Numbered from the stretch's first letter, positions 24,216 through 33,121 are shown. The stretch is DNA of 33,605 bases from an uncultured Selenomonadaceae bacterium (GCA_905233325.1 CAJODU010000023.1:1-33605), one strand, 5' to 3'. Made by a program: numbers and translations. Notes: generated by a model from the letters alone, not told the origin.

Positions 24216-25427
24216 TTGAACGAAAACACTCAACAAATTTTTGATAAAGATGCAAGAGACTATCTGCCTGTATTCAATCGCTACAAGATAGTTGTAGATC
24301 ACGGTGAGGGTGTCTATACTTACGACAACGAAGGAAACAGGTATATCGACTTCCTTGCAGGAATCGCCGTCAACGTCCTCGGACACAATTATAAGCCGCT
24401 GGTTGAGGCTATCGCTGAACAGGCGGCTAAAGTTATTCATATTTCTAATCTTTACTATACCAAACCGCAAGCGGACGCAGCCTCCAAACTCGTCAAACTC
24501 AGCGGGCTTGGTCGTGCATTTTTTTGCAACAGCGGTGCTGAGGCCAATGAAGGTGCAATGAAGATTGCCCGCAAGTTCGCACATAATATCGACAAGGACA
24601 AGTCCCAGATAATCACAGCTTGGAACAGTTTTCACGGCCGCACTCTTGCCACTTTGACGGCGACGGGACAGCCTCATTATCAACACGGCTATGAGCCTTT
24701 GCCCGGTGGTTTTGATTATGTCCACTTCAATGATATTGATGAACTTGAGAAGATGATGAGCGACAAGACCTGCGCGGTTATGTTGGAGACTATCCAAGGT
24801 GAGGGCGGCGTATATCCTCCCAAAGATGACTATCTCAAGCAAGTCCGCGAACTTTGCGATAAATACAAGGCTTTGCTGATCCTCGATGAAATTCAAGCGG
24901 GTATCGGACGCAGCGGCAAGTTCTTTGCCTATGACAAATATGGAATCAAGCCGGATATTGTGACACTTGCCAAAGGTCTCGCCGGTGGTGTGCCGATTGG
25001 AGCCTTCATCACAACAGAGGAGGTTGCCCAAGCCTTCAAACCGGGTGATCACGGCACAACCTTCGGCGGCAATCCCCTCGCCTGTGCTGCCGCCAACATT
25101 GTCCTTGACACTGTCCCCGACGAAAAGTTCCTCAACAATGTCACTGAAGTCGGCAAGTATTTCAAGGACGCTCTGCTCAATCTCAAGAGTAAATATCCGA
25201 CGCTGATTGTTGATGTCCGTGGGGAAGGGTTGATTCTCGGTGCTGAGTTGAGCGATCAAAATAAACTCACCGGCGTGGAGATTGTCAACGAGTGTATGAA
25301 ACGCGGTGCCATTATCAACTGCACTGTCGGCAAGGTGCTGAGATTCATTCCGCCATTGATTATCACCAAAGAGCACGTCGATGAAGTTATCAATATTCTT
25401 GACGCCGTTTTGGCTAAGAGTCGTTAA
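24216..25427 (+). CDS. argD: Acetylornithine aminotransferase
   Basis: PLP-dependent class III aminotransferase of arginine synthesis, converting N-acetylglutamate semialdehyde to N-acetylornithine. I start at the TTG at 24216, eight bases after GGGAGG; the TTG at 24210 is too close to it. Motifs in the 403 residues are FLAGIAVNVLGH, FFCNSGAEANEGAMKIAR, NSFHGRTLATLTATG, LILDEIQAGIGRSGKFFAY, IVTLAKGLAGGVPIGAF with the PLP lysine, and GTTFGGNPLACAAA. Some family members also use succinyl-diaminopimelate. No other arg genes are present. Translation on the opposite strand gives a long open frame, but that is a shadow. Confidence 0.93.
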   Translation: MNENTQQIFDKDARDYLPVFNRYKIVVDHGEGVYTYDNEGNRYIDFLAGIAVNVLGHNYKPLVEAIAEQAAKVIHISNLYYTKPQADAASKLVKLSGLGRAFFCNSGAEANEGAMKIARKFAHNIDKDKSQIITAWNSFHGRTLATLTATGQPHYQHGYEPLPGGFDYVHFNDIDELEKMMSDKTCAVMLETIQGEGGVYPPKDDYLKQVRELCDKYKALLILDEIQAGIGRSGKFFAYDKYGIKPDIVTLAKGLAGGVPIGAFITTEEVAQAFKPGDHGTTFGGNPLACAAANIVLDTVPDEKFLNNVTEVGKYFKDALLNLKSKYPTLIVDVRGEGLILGAELSDQNKLTGVEIVNECMKRGAIINCTVGKVLRFIPPLIITKEHVDEVINILDAVLAKSR

Positions 25428-25454
25428 TGTCTTTATGAGACGTTACACATTATC

Positions 25455-25483
25455 TTGACAAAAGACTGAAAATGGATTAAACT
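25455..25483 (+). promoter_or_regulatory. Promoter of pckA
   Basis: TTGACA (25455-25460), 17-nt spacer, TAAACT (25478-25483), about 52 bp before the ATG. The consensus -35 and ideal spacing suit the strongly biased codon use of pckA. Confidence 0.65.
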
Positions 25484-25535
25484 AAATAAAATTCTAACAA
25501 TTCTAAATTTATTTTGTATAAAGGAGACAGATTTT

Positions 25536-27140
25536 ATGGCACAAATTGATCTTACCAAATATGGTATCACCGGCACGACAGAGGTATTTTACAATCCTAC
25601 TTATGAAGTTCTCTTCAATCATGAGATGGATCCTTCACTCACCGGCTTTGACAAAGGTCAGGAGACTGAACTTGGTGCAATCAATGTTATGACCGGCGAG
25701 TTCACCGGCCGCTCACCTAAAGATAAGTTCATCGTTGATGACAAAAACTCTCACGATACTATCTGGTGGACTTCCGACGAATACAAGAATGACAACAAGC
25801 CTGTCACTGAGGCAGCTTGGGCTGAATTGAAGAAACTCGCCGTTAAAGAACTTTCAAACAAAAAACTCTATGTTGTTGACGGTTTCTGCGGCACTCACAA
25901 GGATACCCGCATGAAGATTCGTTTCATCATGGAAGTCGCCTGGCAGGCTCATTTTGTTACTAATATGTTCATTCGTCCGAAGACCCAGGAAGAGTTTGAT
26001 CAAGAGCCTGATTTCGTCGTCTACAACGCCTCCAAGGCTAAGGTTGAAAACTTCAAAGAACTCGGCCTCAACAGCACCACTGCAGTTGTCTTCAACGTCA
26101 CCAGCAAAGAGCAGGTCATCATCAACACCTGGTACGGCGGCGAGATGAAGAAGGGTATGTTCTCAATGATGAACTACTTCCTGCCGCTGAAGGGTATTGC
26201 TGCTATGCACTGCTCTGCCAACACTGATATGAACGGCGAGAATACCGCTATCTTCTTCGGTCTCTCCGGCACAGGCAAGACAACCCTCTCAACCGATCCA
26301 AAACGTCTTCTCATTGGTGACGATGAGCACGGCTGGGACGATCAAGGCGTCTTCAACTTTGAGGGCGGCTGCTATGCTAAGGTTATCAACCTTGACAAAG
26401 AGTCCGAGCCGGACATCTACAACGCAATCACCCGCGACGCTCTCCTTGAGAATGTCACTGTTGACAAAGATGGCAAGATCGACTTTGCCGACAAGTCCGT
26501 CACCGAGAACACCCGCGTAAGCTATCCTATCTATCACATCAAGAAGATTGTCCGCCCTGACAGCCACGGCCCTGCTGCCAAGTCCGTTATCTTCCTCAGT
26601 GCTGATGCTTTCGGCGTCCTGCCTCCTGTCTCTATCCTCACTCCTGAGCAGACCAAATATTACTTCCTCAGCGGCTTCACCGCCAAACTCGCCGGCACTG
26701 AACGCGGTATCACCGAGCCTACTCCTACCTTCTCCGCTTGCTTCGGTCAGGCATTCCTTGAGCTCCACCCGACCAAGTATGCTGAGGAACTCGTCAAGCG
26801 CATGGAGAAGAGCGGCGCGAAGGCTTACCTCGTCAACACCGGCTGGAACGGCACCGGCAAGCGTATCTCCATTAAGGATACTCGCGGCATTATTGACGCT
26901 ATCCTCGGTGGAGCTATCCTCAAGGCACCTACCAAGAAGATTCCTATCTTCAACCTTGAAGTCCCGACTGAACTCGAAGGCGTTGCAACAAATATTCTCG
27001 ATCCTAAAGACACCTACGGCGATCCAAGCGAGTGGCAGAAGAAAGCCGAAGACCTCGCAGGTCGTTTCATCAAGAACTTCAAGAAGTACGAGGGCAATGA
27101 TGCAGGTAAGGCACTTGTTCCTGCAGGTCCTCAACTCTAA
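25536..27140 (+). CDS. pckA: Phosphoenolpyruvate carboxykinase (ATP)
   Basis: Interconverts oxaloacetate + ATP and phosphoenolpyruvate + CO2 + ADP; in fermenting anaerobes it can run toward oxaloacetate. The 534-residue length matches the ATP-type enzyme. Motifs are GEFTGRSPKDKFIV, NTWYGGEMKKGMFSMMNYFL with metal and substrate residues, MHCSANT, the kinase loop GLSGTGKTTLS at 242-252, IGDDEHGWDD, FEGGCYAKVI, FLSADAFGVLPPV and LVNTGWNGTGKRIS. AAAGGAG precedes the ATG. Codon use is strongly biased (Cys/Gly/Leu codons uniform, C-ending), unlike its neighbours, which suggests high expression. It has its own promoter and terminator. Confidence 0.98.
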   Translation: MAQIDLTKYGITGTTEVFYNPTYEVLFNHEMDPSLTGFDKGQETELGAINVMTGEFTGRSPKDKFIVDDKNSHDTIWWTSDEYKNDNKPVTEAAWAELKKLAVKELSNKKLYVVDGFCGTHKDTRMKIRFIMEVAWQAHFVTNMFIRPKTQEEFDQEPDFVVYNASKAKVENFKELGLNSTTAVVFNVTSKEQVIINTWYGGEMKKGMFSMMNYFLPLKGIAAMHCSANTDMNGENTAIFFGLSGTGKTTLSTDPKRLLIGDDEHGWDDQGVFNFEGGCYAKVINLDKESEPDIYNAITRDALLENVTVDKDGKIDFADKSVTENTRVSYPIYHIKKIVRPDSHGPAAKSVIFLSADAFGVLPPVSILTPEQTKYYFLSGFTAKLAGTERGITEPTPTFSACFGQAFLELHPTKYAEELVKRMEKSGAKAYLVNTGWNGTGKRISIKDTRGIIDAILGGAILKAPTKKIPIFNLEVPTELEGVATNILDPKDTYGDPSEWQKKAEDLAGRFIKNFKKYEGNDAGKALVPAGPQL

Positions 27141-27180
27141 TCTAAATTCAGACTATAATATCGCAATATAAATAAATCAA

Positions 27181-27211
27181 CCGCTCGGCAATGTGTCGGG
27201 CGGCTTTTTTT
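27181..27211 (+). terminator. Rho-independent terminator of pckA
   Basis: CCGCTCGGCA (27181-27190) pairs with TGTCGGGCGG (27194-27203) around a tight loop, with G-U pairs, followed by a C and seven T (27205-27211). On the minus strand it lies just beyond the recG stop and may help end that transcript as well. Confidence 0.85.
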
Positions 27212-27222
27212 GGGAAATTTTT

Positions 27223-29316
27223 TTAGACGTCTGTTATTTGTTTAAATTTATCGCCATATGCTACTGTCAAGCTGTCATTGAGGAGTTCGACTTCGTCGGC
27301 ATTATTTTTTTTCTGAATAAATTCCTCCGCAGCTTTCCTTGCCTTGATTAAGATGTCAACATCGCGGAATATATCGGCAATTTTCAAATCAGGAAGGCCA
27401 TGCTGTGCCTCACCAAAGAACTGTCCGGGACCTCTGAGGTGCAGGTCTTCTTCAGCGAGTTTAAATCCGTCGCTGGTTGTCTCCATAATCTCCAGCCTTG
27501 CCTTGCTGATATCGGACTTGCTGTCTGAAATGAGGATACAATAAGATTTATCACTTCCGCGCCCAACACGACCTCTGAGCTGGTGAAGTGTTGCAAGACC
27601 GAACCTGTCTGCATGCTCAATGACCATAACCGAGGCATTTGGCACATCAACACCAACCTCAACGACCGTCGTCGAAACAAGCAGATTAACTCGATTGGCT
27701 CTAAAATCGTCCATAATCTCATCTTTCTCTTTCGGCTTGAGTTTACCGTGAAGAAGGGCGCAGTTGAAGTCTCTGAAAGTATAGTTGCTGAGTTCGTCGA
27801 AAATCTCTTCTGCAGAGGAAACATTCTGCATTTTCTCACTCTCGCTGCGTTCAATCAGCGGACAGACAACATAAACTTGACGCCCTGCTGCCAATTCCTT
27901 CCTCACGAAGTTGTAGACTTGTTTCCTGCCGGCACTGTGTCTGACAGTAGTTTTAATCGGTTTTCTGCCCGGTGGCAGTTCTTTGATCAATGAGACGTCA
28001 AGATCGCCATAGACGGTTAGAGTCATCGTGCGCGGAATGGGTGTTGCTGTCATAACCAATATATCAGGGCTGAGTTCGGTTTTCCTCTCAAGTTTTGCCC
28101 TCTGCACTACGCCAAAACGGTGCTGCTCGTCAGTGATTATGAGACCGAGATTTTTGAATTGTACGCCTTCCTCTATCAGTGAGTGTGTACCGATTATTAT
28201 ATCAAATTCTTGATTCGCGATCTTTTGATAGGCCTCTTCGCGTTTTTTCTTCGTTCTTGTGACTTGAGCGGAGAGCAGCCCGACTTTCACTCCAAGCGGC
28301 TCCAGCATCTTCAAAAATTTTTCATAGTGCTGGACGGCTAATATTTCCGTTGGTGCCATAAATACGCCTTGATAGCCGTTTTCTACCGTCTTGACAAGTG
28401 CCAGCATTGCCACGACTGTCTTGCCGGAACCCACATCTCCCTGTATCAAGCGGCGCATAGGTGAAGGTTTTTCCATATCTTGTACCACCTCTTCCAAGAC
28501 ATGCTGCTGATCGCCTGTGAGTTCAAACGGCAGAGCCTCAAAAACCATCTGCATTAATTCACCGTTGGGCTTGTGAGTGATTCCGAGTTCCTCTTCCTGC
28601 GTCTCCTTCTTAATGAGCATAAGTCCGTATTGGATAAGGAACAATTCATTAAAGGCCAGCCTGTATCGTGCTTCAGAGAGGTCTTGTCTGCTTTTTGGAA
28701 AATGTATCGTTCTGATAGCGTCATCATATGGTATTAAATCGTGTTCTTTGATGATATATTTCGGCAGGATCTCACTCATTTTGGGCAATCTGTCCAGTAA
28801 TCCGCGCATTGTCGTTCGGAAGAATTTTTGATTGAGTGCTGCAGTGGAAGGGTAGATGGGAAATATTCCGAGATTGGGACTCTCATTCTCGCCGAGAATA
28901 TCAAAAGCCTGCACCGTTATGGAAAGTAAATCTCCTCTGCCGAAAGCCTCAGAGACTTTACCCTTGACCATAATTTTCATACCGCTGCTGAGTCTGTTTT
29001 TGAGATATTCTTGATTAAACCAGGTGACTTGAACGTAGTCAGTCTCATCTTCCAAGATAGCATTGATAATTTTCAGATTGCTGCGAACCTCTCTGAAGCT
29101 GATATTTGAAAGATGTCCGACAACTATGGCAACTTCGTCAACTATCAATTTATTCATCGGCGTGACTTCACGCTCATCTTCATAAGCACGCGGATAATGC
29201 ATCAAAAAATCATAAAAGGTGTATATGTTCATATGATTCAAAGCAGCCGCTTTTCGCGGTCCGACACCTTTCAGATACATTATATCGCTCCTAAGATCAA
29301 ATGGATAATTACTCAT
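27223..29316 (-). CDS. recG: ATP-dependent DNA helicase RecG
   Basis: Remodels stalled replication forks and Holliday junctions. ATG 29316 is chosen because GGAGGT lies 7-8 nt upstream; the TTG at 29331 overlaps that site. The 697 residues begin with the N-terminal wedge (SDIMYLKGVGPRKAAALNHM), followed by an OB fold, then helicase motor domains: GDVGSGKTVVAM near residue 292, MAPTEILAVQHYE, IIGTHSLIEEGVQF, ITDEQHRFGVVQR (DEQH), MTATPIPRTMTLT, STTVVEVGVDVPNA and HQLRGRVGRG. Length is slightly above 680, normal for the family. It is divergent from bioB. Confidence 0.97.
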   Translation of the reverse strand: MSNYPFDLRSDIMYLKGVGPRKAAALNHMNIYTFYDFLMHYPRAYEDEREVTPMNKLIVDEVAIVVGHLSNISFREVRSNLKIINAILEDETDYVQVTWFNQEYLKNRLSSGMKIMVKGKVSEAFGRGDLLSITVQAFDILGENESPNLGIFPIYPSTAALNQKFFRTTMRGLLDRLPKMSEILPKYIIKEHDLIPYDDAIRTIHFPKSRQDLSEARYRLAFNELFLIQYGLMLIKKETQEEELGITHKPNGELMQMVFEALPFELTGDQQHVLEEVVQDMEKPSPMRRLIQGDVGSGKTVVAMLALVKTVENGYQGVFMAPTEILAVQHYEKFLKMLEPLGVKVGLLSAQVTRTKKKREEAYQKIANQEFDIIIGTHSLIEEGVQFKNLGLIITDEQHRFGVVQRAKLERKTELSPDILVMTATPIPRTMTLTVYGDLDVSLIKELPPGRKPIKTTVRHSAGRKQVYNFVRKELAAGRQVYVVCPLIERSESEKMQNVSSAEEIFDELSNYTFRDFNCALLHGKLKPKEKDEIMDDFRANRVNLLVSTTVVEVGVDVPNASVMVIEHADRFGLATLHQLRGRVGRGSDKSYCILISDSKSDISKARLEIMETTSDGFKLAEEDLHLRGPGQFFGEAQHGLPDLKIADIFRDVDILIKARKAAEEFIQKKNNADEVELLNDSLTVAYGDKFKQITDV

Positions 29317-29335
29317 TGATTTTACCTCCAAATTA

Positions 29336-29367
29336 TTGTAAACCGAATATTTTTATGTTGTTGACAA
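29336..29367 (+). promoter_or_regulatory. Apparent BirA (biotin repressor) operator
   Basis: TTGTAAACC (29336-29344) is identical to the known half-site of the bacterial BirA consensus. After 14 nt it is followed by TGTTGACAA (29359-29367), 7 of 9 matches to the opposite half GGTTTACAA. It overlaps the -35 box of the bioB promoter, so biotin-loaded BirA would block bioB transcription. Recognition is by motif only. Confidence 0.7.
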
Positions 29368-29389
29368 TGGATTAGCCCTTTTGTATAAT
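29361..29389 (+). promoter_or_regulatory. Consensus sigma-A promoter of bioB
   Basis: TTGACA (29361-29366), 17-nt spacer, TATAAT (29384-29389): a perfect match in both boxes and spacing, 24 bp before the bioB start. Confidence 0.9.
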
Positions 29390-29412
29390 TGAAGTATAGG
29401 AGGGCTTTTATT

Positions 29413-30426
29413 ATGATAACAAAAGGTATTGACGTGCAGACCATTGCACAGAGGATTATTGACGGTGAGAGACTTCAACGCAGTGATGACTTGACTTTCC
29501 TGCTTAATACGCCGCTGGAAGAACTCCAAGCCGGAGCACATGAGATTCAAACTCACTTCTGCGGCAATCACATAGACTTCTGCACAATCATCAACGGCAA
29601 GAGCGGCCGCTGCGGTGAAAATTGCAAATACTGTGCCCAAGCAGCTTGCCATAAGACCGGTATTGAAGAATATGACTTTCTGCCCAAAGAGGAGATTTAC
29701 AGACATGCACTCTTAAATCAAAATGCCGGTGTCAATCGTTTCAGTATAGTCACTTCCGGCAGAGCATTGAGCGGCAAGGATTTTGATAAGGCTATCGAAG
29801 CCTATAACTTTATGCGAGAGCGATTGACTATTGATCTTTGCGCCTCGCATGGAATTTTAAATCGTGAACAATTCAAACGGCTCAGAGAGGCAGGGGTAAG
29901 CAGCTATCATCATAATATTGAGACGTCGCGCCGTTTCTTTCCTTATATTTGCACATCTCACAGTTACGACGACAGAATCAACACCATCCAGCTCGCCCAA
30001 TCAGAGGGTTTCTGTGTCTGTTCCGGCGGTATCATCGGAATGGGTGAGACTTGGGAAGATCGCCTTGATATGGCTGTATCTCTCAGTGAATTAGGTATTG
30101 AGTCAATTCCTATCAATGCACTGATGCCCGTCAAAGGCACTGCCCTTGAAAATCGTGAGCAGCTTGGTGCTGATGAGATTTTGAGAACGGTTGCCCTCTT
30201 CAGATATATCAACCCTACTGCCAACATTCGCCTTGCAGCAGGTCGCAAATTACTCCCTCAAAACGGTGCAACGGCTTTCATTAATGGTGCCTCGGCCTCA
30301 ATCACCGGCGATATGTTGACAACCAGCGGCACAACCATTGTTGAAGATATGAAACTTTTGGAAAGTCTCGGTCTCACCAATAAGGGTAGTTCCGGCAGCG
30401 CAGCGGCATCTTCAAAAATAAATTGA
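29413..30426 (+). CDS. bioB: Biotin synthase
   Basis: Radical SAM enzyme that inserts sulfur into dethiobiotin. ATG 29413 follows AGGAGGG by 8 nt. The 337 residues contain the radical SAM cluster site Cys67-x3-Cys71-x2-Cys74 (GRCGENCKYCAQ), RFSIVTSGRAL, DLCASHGIL, AGVSSYHHNIETS, CSGGIIGMGETWEDR, INALMPVKGTALEN and IRLAAGRKLL. The auxiliary 2Fe-2S ligands expected in this family are matched by Cys in DLCASHG and FCVCSGG and by the Arg in RLAAGR. No other bio genes lie nearby, so dethiobiotin or precursor must come from elsewhere. Expression is probably biotin-controlled through the operator upstream. Confidence 0.95.
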   Translation: MITKGIDVQTIAQRIIDGERLQRSDDLTFLLNTPLEELQAGAHEIQTHFCGNHIDFCTIINGKSGRCGENCKYCAQAACHKTGIEEYDFLPKEEIYRHALLNQNAGVNRFSIVTSGRALSGKDFDKAIEAYNFMRERLTIDLCASHGILNREQFKRLREAGVSSYHHNIETSRRFFPYICTSHSYDDRINTIQLAQSEGFCVCSGGIIGMGETWEDRLDMAVSLSELGIESIPINALMPVKGTALENREQLGADEILRTVALFRYINPTANIRLAAGRKLLPQNGATAFINGASASITGDMLTTSGTTIVEDMKLLESLGLTNKGSSGSAAASSKIN

Positions 30427-30429
30427 TAT

Positions 30430-32670
30430 TTAATAATTTTGAATGTATTCCATAGGTATATCATTTATAAAGCGGCTTCTTTTCTTACCTTTGAAACTCA
30501 AAAACAGCTTTTTCTTGGCGCGTGTAATGGATACATAAAACAACCTTGTTTCCTCGTCAAGATGATTTTCTTTGATTGATTGCCAACTCGGAAAAGTATC
30601 TTCACTGAGTCCCGCAACAAACACATAGTCAAATTCCATACCCTTTGCCTGATGTACGGTAATGACGGGGATTTTGGTATTGTTCTTCATGAAAAGCTCC
30701 GTGTTGGAGAGCGTTGTATATTGCAATATCCTTTGAATGGCATCGCGTGAAGAGAGGGCAGGATCGTCTAAATCTTTGACGAATACATAGAGATCGCGCA
30801 GATAACCAACTCTTTCTCCTTCTTTGCGTTGCTCGTAATATTCTTTTATCCCAAAAGTTTTGATAATCTCCACCATTAAATCTTGCGGGTGAAGGGTGTT
30901 GACTTTTTCGCGAATGTTAGACATCAGTATCAACATATTGGTGAACTTATCCAGATATTTTGCTATAAGTTTTCTGCGATTCTCAAGGGTCGGCAGAATT
31001 TTTTTCTCAACGGCTATATTCAAAAGTTCCGCCGTGGCACATATGTCATCATAGGCATTATGTGTTGACTTGTGGCTGACGTTGAAGGTATCTCCCAAAA
31101 ATTCCAGCTTGTGATTTTCCAGACCGGGATAAAAACGGCGAAATATATCAAGGGTATCATAGTAATTATCATACTTGAGCGACGGCATTGACAACCTGCT
31201 CATTTGACTTGACAAGATGCTCAAATCATAGTTGACATTGTGACCAACGAGGACGGCACCGGCAACGAACTCAACAAAATCAGCAAATACGCGACGCGGC
31301 TCCTCGCCTTCGGCAGCTAAATATTCATCAGTGAATCCGTGAACAGCGGCGGAACTTCCAACGCTTATGGTGGGCTTGAGTATACGGTTAAATTTTGCCT
31401 TGATATTGCCCTGCTTGTCCAAGCGAACGGCTGCAATTTGGACAATCTCATCTAAAGTTGTGTCAAGTCCGGTTGATTCCACATCAAAAACAACGATATT
31501 TTCAGTCTCCAGTGCTTGGAGCAATTCTTCATAAGGATCACCGAATTTGTGAGTAGAAGGATCCAAAAAATCCGTCAATCGAACACCGCTTTTGTGTGAA
31601 TCGACAGAATTTATATTGTCAATCGTTGCCTCGCCGATACCCTTGCTGAATCTCTTCAAGACACGCTCAAGACTCATACCGTCATGCTTGTTGACTGCAA
31701 GTTTCATAAACGCCAGCACATCTTTAATCTCCTGCCGACGGAAAAAGAAAAATTCATCAATCAGCATAAAAGGTATTTTTTTTGGGGATTGCTTGTTAAG
31801 TTTGGCAAAATTTTCGGCAAGTTCCCTGTTATAGCCATTATTTCGCGTCAGCACACAGATTTTGGTTAAATCCTTGACTTTTAAATTTTCAATTTGATTG
31901 TAGATCCACTGTGCCTCAAGATAAATGTTGTTCGCACCGTAAAGTACAATTTTTTCACCGACGTCGGGACTTGCAACCTTTATATCATCAGGATAAACCG
32001 CATCAACATCGGCTCTGAAACATTTTTTCAAATACGAATAGGACGCTTGTAAAAGTGTACTTGTGGCACGGTAGTTTTCATCAAAGACTATTATTTTGGG
32101 ATTTTGATACTTTTTGTAGTTTTCCTCGACGAGCTTGGGCTTGGAGCCGCGCCACTCGTAGATTGTTTGAAAGGGATCGCCGCATAGCAGCAAATTACTT
32201 TTACCGAAAATTTTGGAGACAATTTTATATTCAAGTTCGTTGGTGTCCTGCACTTCGTCAACGTTGATAAATTTAAATTTCTTCTGCCAGCTCAGTCTGA
32301 TTTCACTATCCTGCAGAGCCTCATTAGCATAAATGATTAGATCATCAAAGTCAAGACCGTGTGCCTCATTTAGTCTGTTGTCATAATCAGCGATAATATC
32401 TGCGCCGTGAGTCCTCATTTCGTCATACAGTCGATTATTCTTTGAAAAGCAGCTTTTCAACCTCACCTGCTCGGTTCTGTAGACTTGTTCTATCGCTTTT
32501 TGATAGTTAGCTGCCCTGTTTGTGGAAGGCAGATCCATAATCCCTATAATTTCCTTGACGATTTTGATGAATCTTTGAATCATGCCGGATAAATGGGGAT
32601 CAATGCTTGGATTAGCCTCAATAAAGCTCTTGCAGTCTTCTTCGTCGAAGATTATAAAATCAGCGAACAT
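30430..32670 (-). CDS. UvrD-family helicase with inserted DnaQ-like exonuclease, main part (out of frame with N-terminus)
   Basis: Superfamily 1 helicase lacking its first ~100 residues, which are encoded in another frame just upstream. Helicase motifs are FINVDEVQDTNE (motif II, ~135), LLCGDPFQTIYEWRGS (III), FDENYRAT (IV), VITVHQAKGMEFDYVFVAGL (V) and EETRLFYVSITRAKKKLFLS (VI). Between motifs IV and V, residues ~388-560, sits a complete DEDDh exonuclease: IVVFDVESTGLD (Asp, Glu), VGHNVNYDLSIL (Asp) and HNAYDDICATAELL (His, Asp). The fusion suggests combined unwinding and 3'-5' degradation, for repair. The nominal ATG at 32670 is inside a continuous homologous region, so it is not a natural start. 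The gene converges on bioB with a 3-bp gap. Confidence 0.88.
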   Translation of the reverse strand: MFADFIIFDEEDCKSFIEANPSIDPHLSGMIQRFIKIVKEIIGIMDLPSTNRAANYQKAIEQVYRTEQVRLKSCFSKNNRLYDEMRTHGADIIADYDNRLNEAHGLDFDDLIIYANEALQDSEIRLSWQKKFKFINVDEVQDTNELEYKIVSKIFGKSNLLLCGDPFQTIYEWRGSKPKLVEENYKKYQNPKIIVFDENYRATSTLLQASYSYLKKCFRADVDAVYPDDIKVASPDVGEKIVLYGANNIYLEAQWIYNQIENLKVKDLTKICVLTRNNGYNRELAENFAKLNKQSPKKIPFMLIDEFFFFRRQEIKDVLAFMKLAVNKHDGMSLERVLKRFSKGIGEATIDNINSVDSHKSGVRLTDFLDPSTHKFGDPYEELLQALETENIVVFDVESTGLDTTLDEIVQIAAVRLDKQGNIKAKFNRILKPTISVGSSAAVHGFTDEYLAAEGEEPRRVFADFVEFVAGAVLVGHNVNYDLSILSSQMSRLSMPSLKYDNYYDTLDIFRRFYPGLENHKLEFLGDTFNVSHKSTHNAYDDICATAELLNIAVEKKILPTLENRRKLIAKYLDKFTNMLILMSNIREKVNTLHPQDLMVEIIKTFGIKEYYEQRKEGERVGYLRDLYVFVKDLDDPALSSRDAIQRILQYTTLSNTELFMKNNTKIPVITVHQAKGMEFDYVFVAGLSEDTFPSWQSIKENHLDEETRLFYVSITRAKKKLFLSFKGKKRSRFINDIPMEYIQNY

Positions 32671-32959
32671 TCTTTGCCGTCAAGCGGACTATATCGCAGC
32701 AAAAACTGTGAAATGTCCTAACGACAACATCACGCGCAGCATCTCCGACAATCTCTCCGATCTTGCTCTTGATTTCAATGCAAGCCCTGTTGGTGAAAGT
32801 TAGGCAGAGAATCTCATCAGGCTTGGCTTTGCCGCTGTCGATTATATTTGCAATTCGATATGCAAGTGTGCTTGTCTTGCCTGTTCCGGCTGAGGCAATG
32901 AGCAGAATATTTTTTCCCAATTCATTGACAACCGACTGCTGCAATTTATTCAGTTTCAT
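32660..32959 (-). CDS. UvrD-family helicase, N-terminal fragment
   Basis: Residues 1-99 of the same helicase. ATG 32959 is preceded by GGAGGG at about 10 nt. It holds motif Q/I (LNKLQQSVV, Walker A IASAGTGKTSTLAYRIANII with Lys28), motif Ia (ILCLTFTNRACIEIKSKIGE) and VRTFHSFCCDIVRLT. The frame stops at 32660-32662 while the protein continues in the +1 frame (FADFIIFDEEDC). A single extra base between 32660 and 32684 (for example one A of AAAG in the coding strand) explains the break. Without the Walker A part the larger fragment could not work as an ATPase. Confidence 0.85.
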   Translation of the reverse strand: MKLNKLQQSVVNELGKNILLIASAGTGKTSTLAYRIANIIDSGKAKPDEILCLTFTNRACIEIKSKIGEIVGDAARDVVVRTFHSFCCDIVRLTAKNVR

Positions 32960-32998
32960 TTTATTTCTACCCTCCAAAATTTCAAAATATTTACATAC

Positions 32999-33026
32999 AT
33001 TATACAACAAAAAAAACTTAAGGCAA
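32999..33026 (-). promoter_or_regulatory. Promoter of the uvrD-like gene
   Basis: On the minus strand TATAAT (33004-32999) with TTGCCT 16 nt upstream (33026-33021). It lies 40 bp before the ATG at 32959. Confidence 0.55.
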
Positions 33027-33121
33027 ATTGAAATTTTTAATCTAATTTTAATCTTTTACTAATCACTTTCAAAGAATAGCGGAGTATGATTAATTAAATT
33101 AATGTGTAGGAAGTGATTTTG

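Noticed and set aside
24165..25376. 403-codon open frame on the minus strand opposite argD
   Set aside because: It mirrors argD almost base for base, has no ribosome site or family motif, and argD on the plus strand is unmistakable.
26289..27171. Long open frames on both strands overlapping pckA
   Set aside because: They arise from the strongly biased codon use of pckA; neither has a start signal or recognisable protein features.
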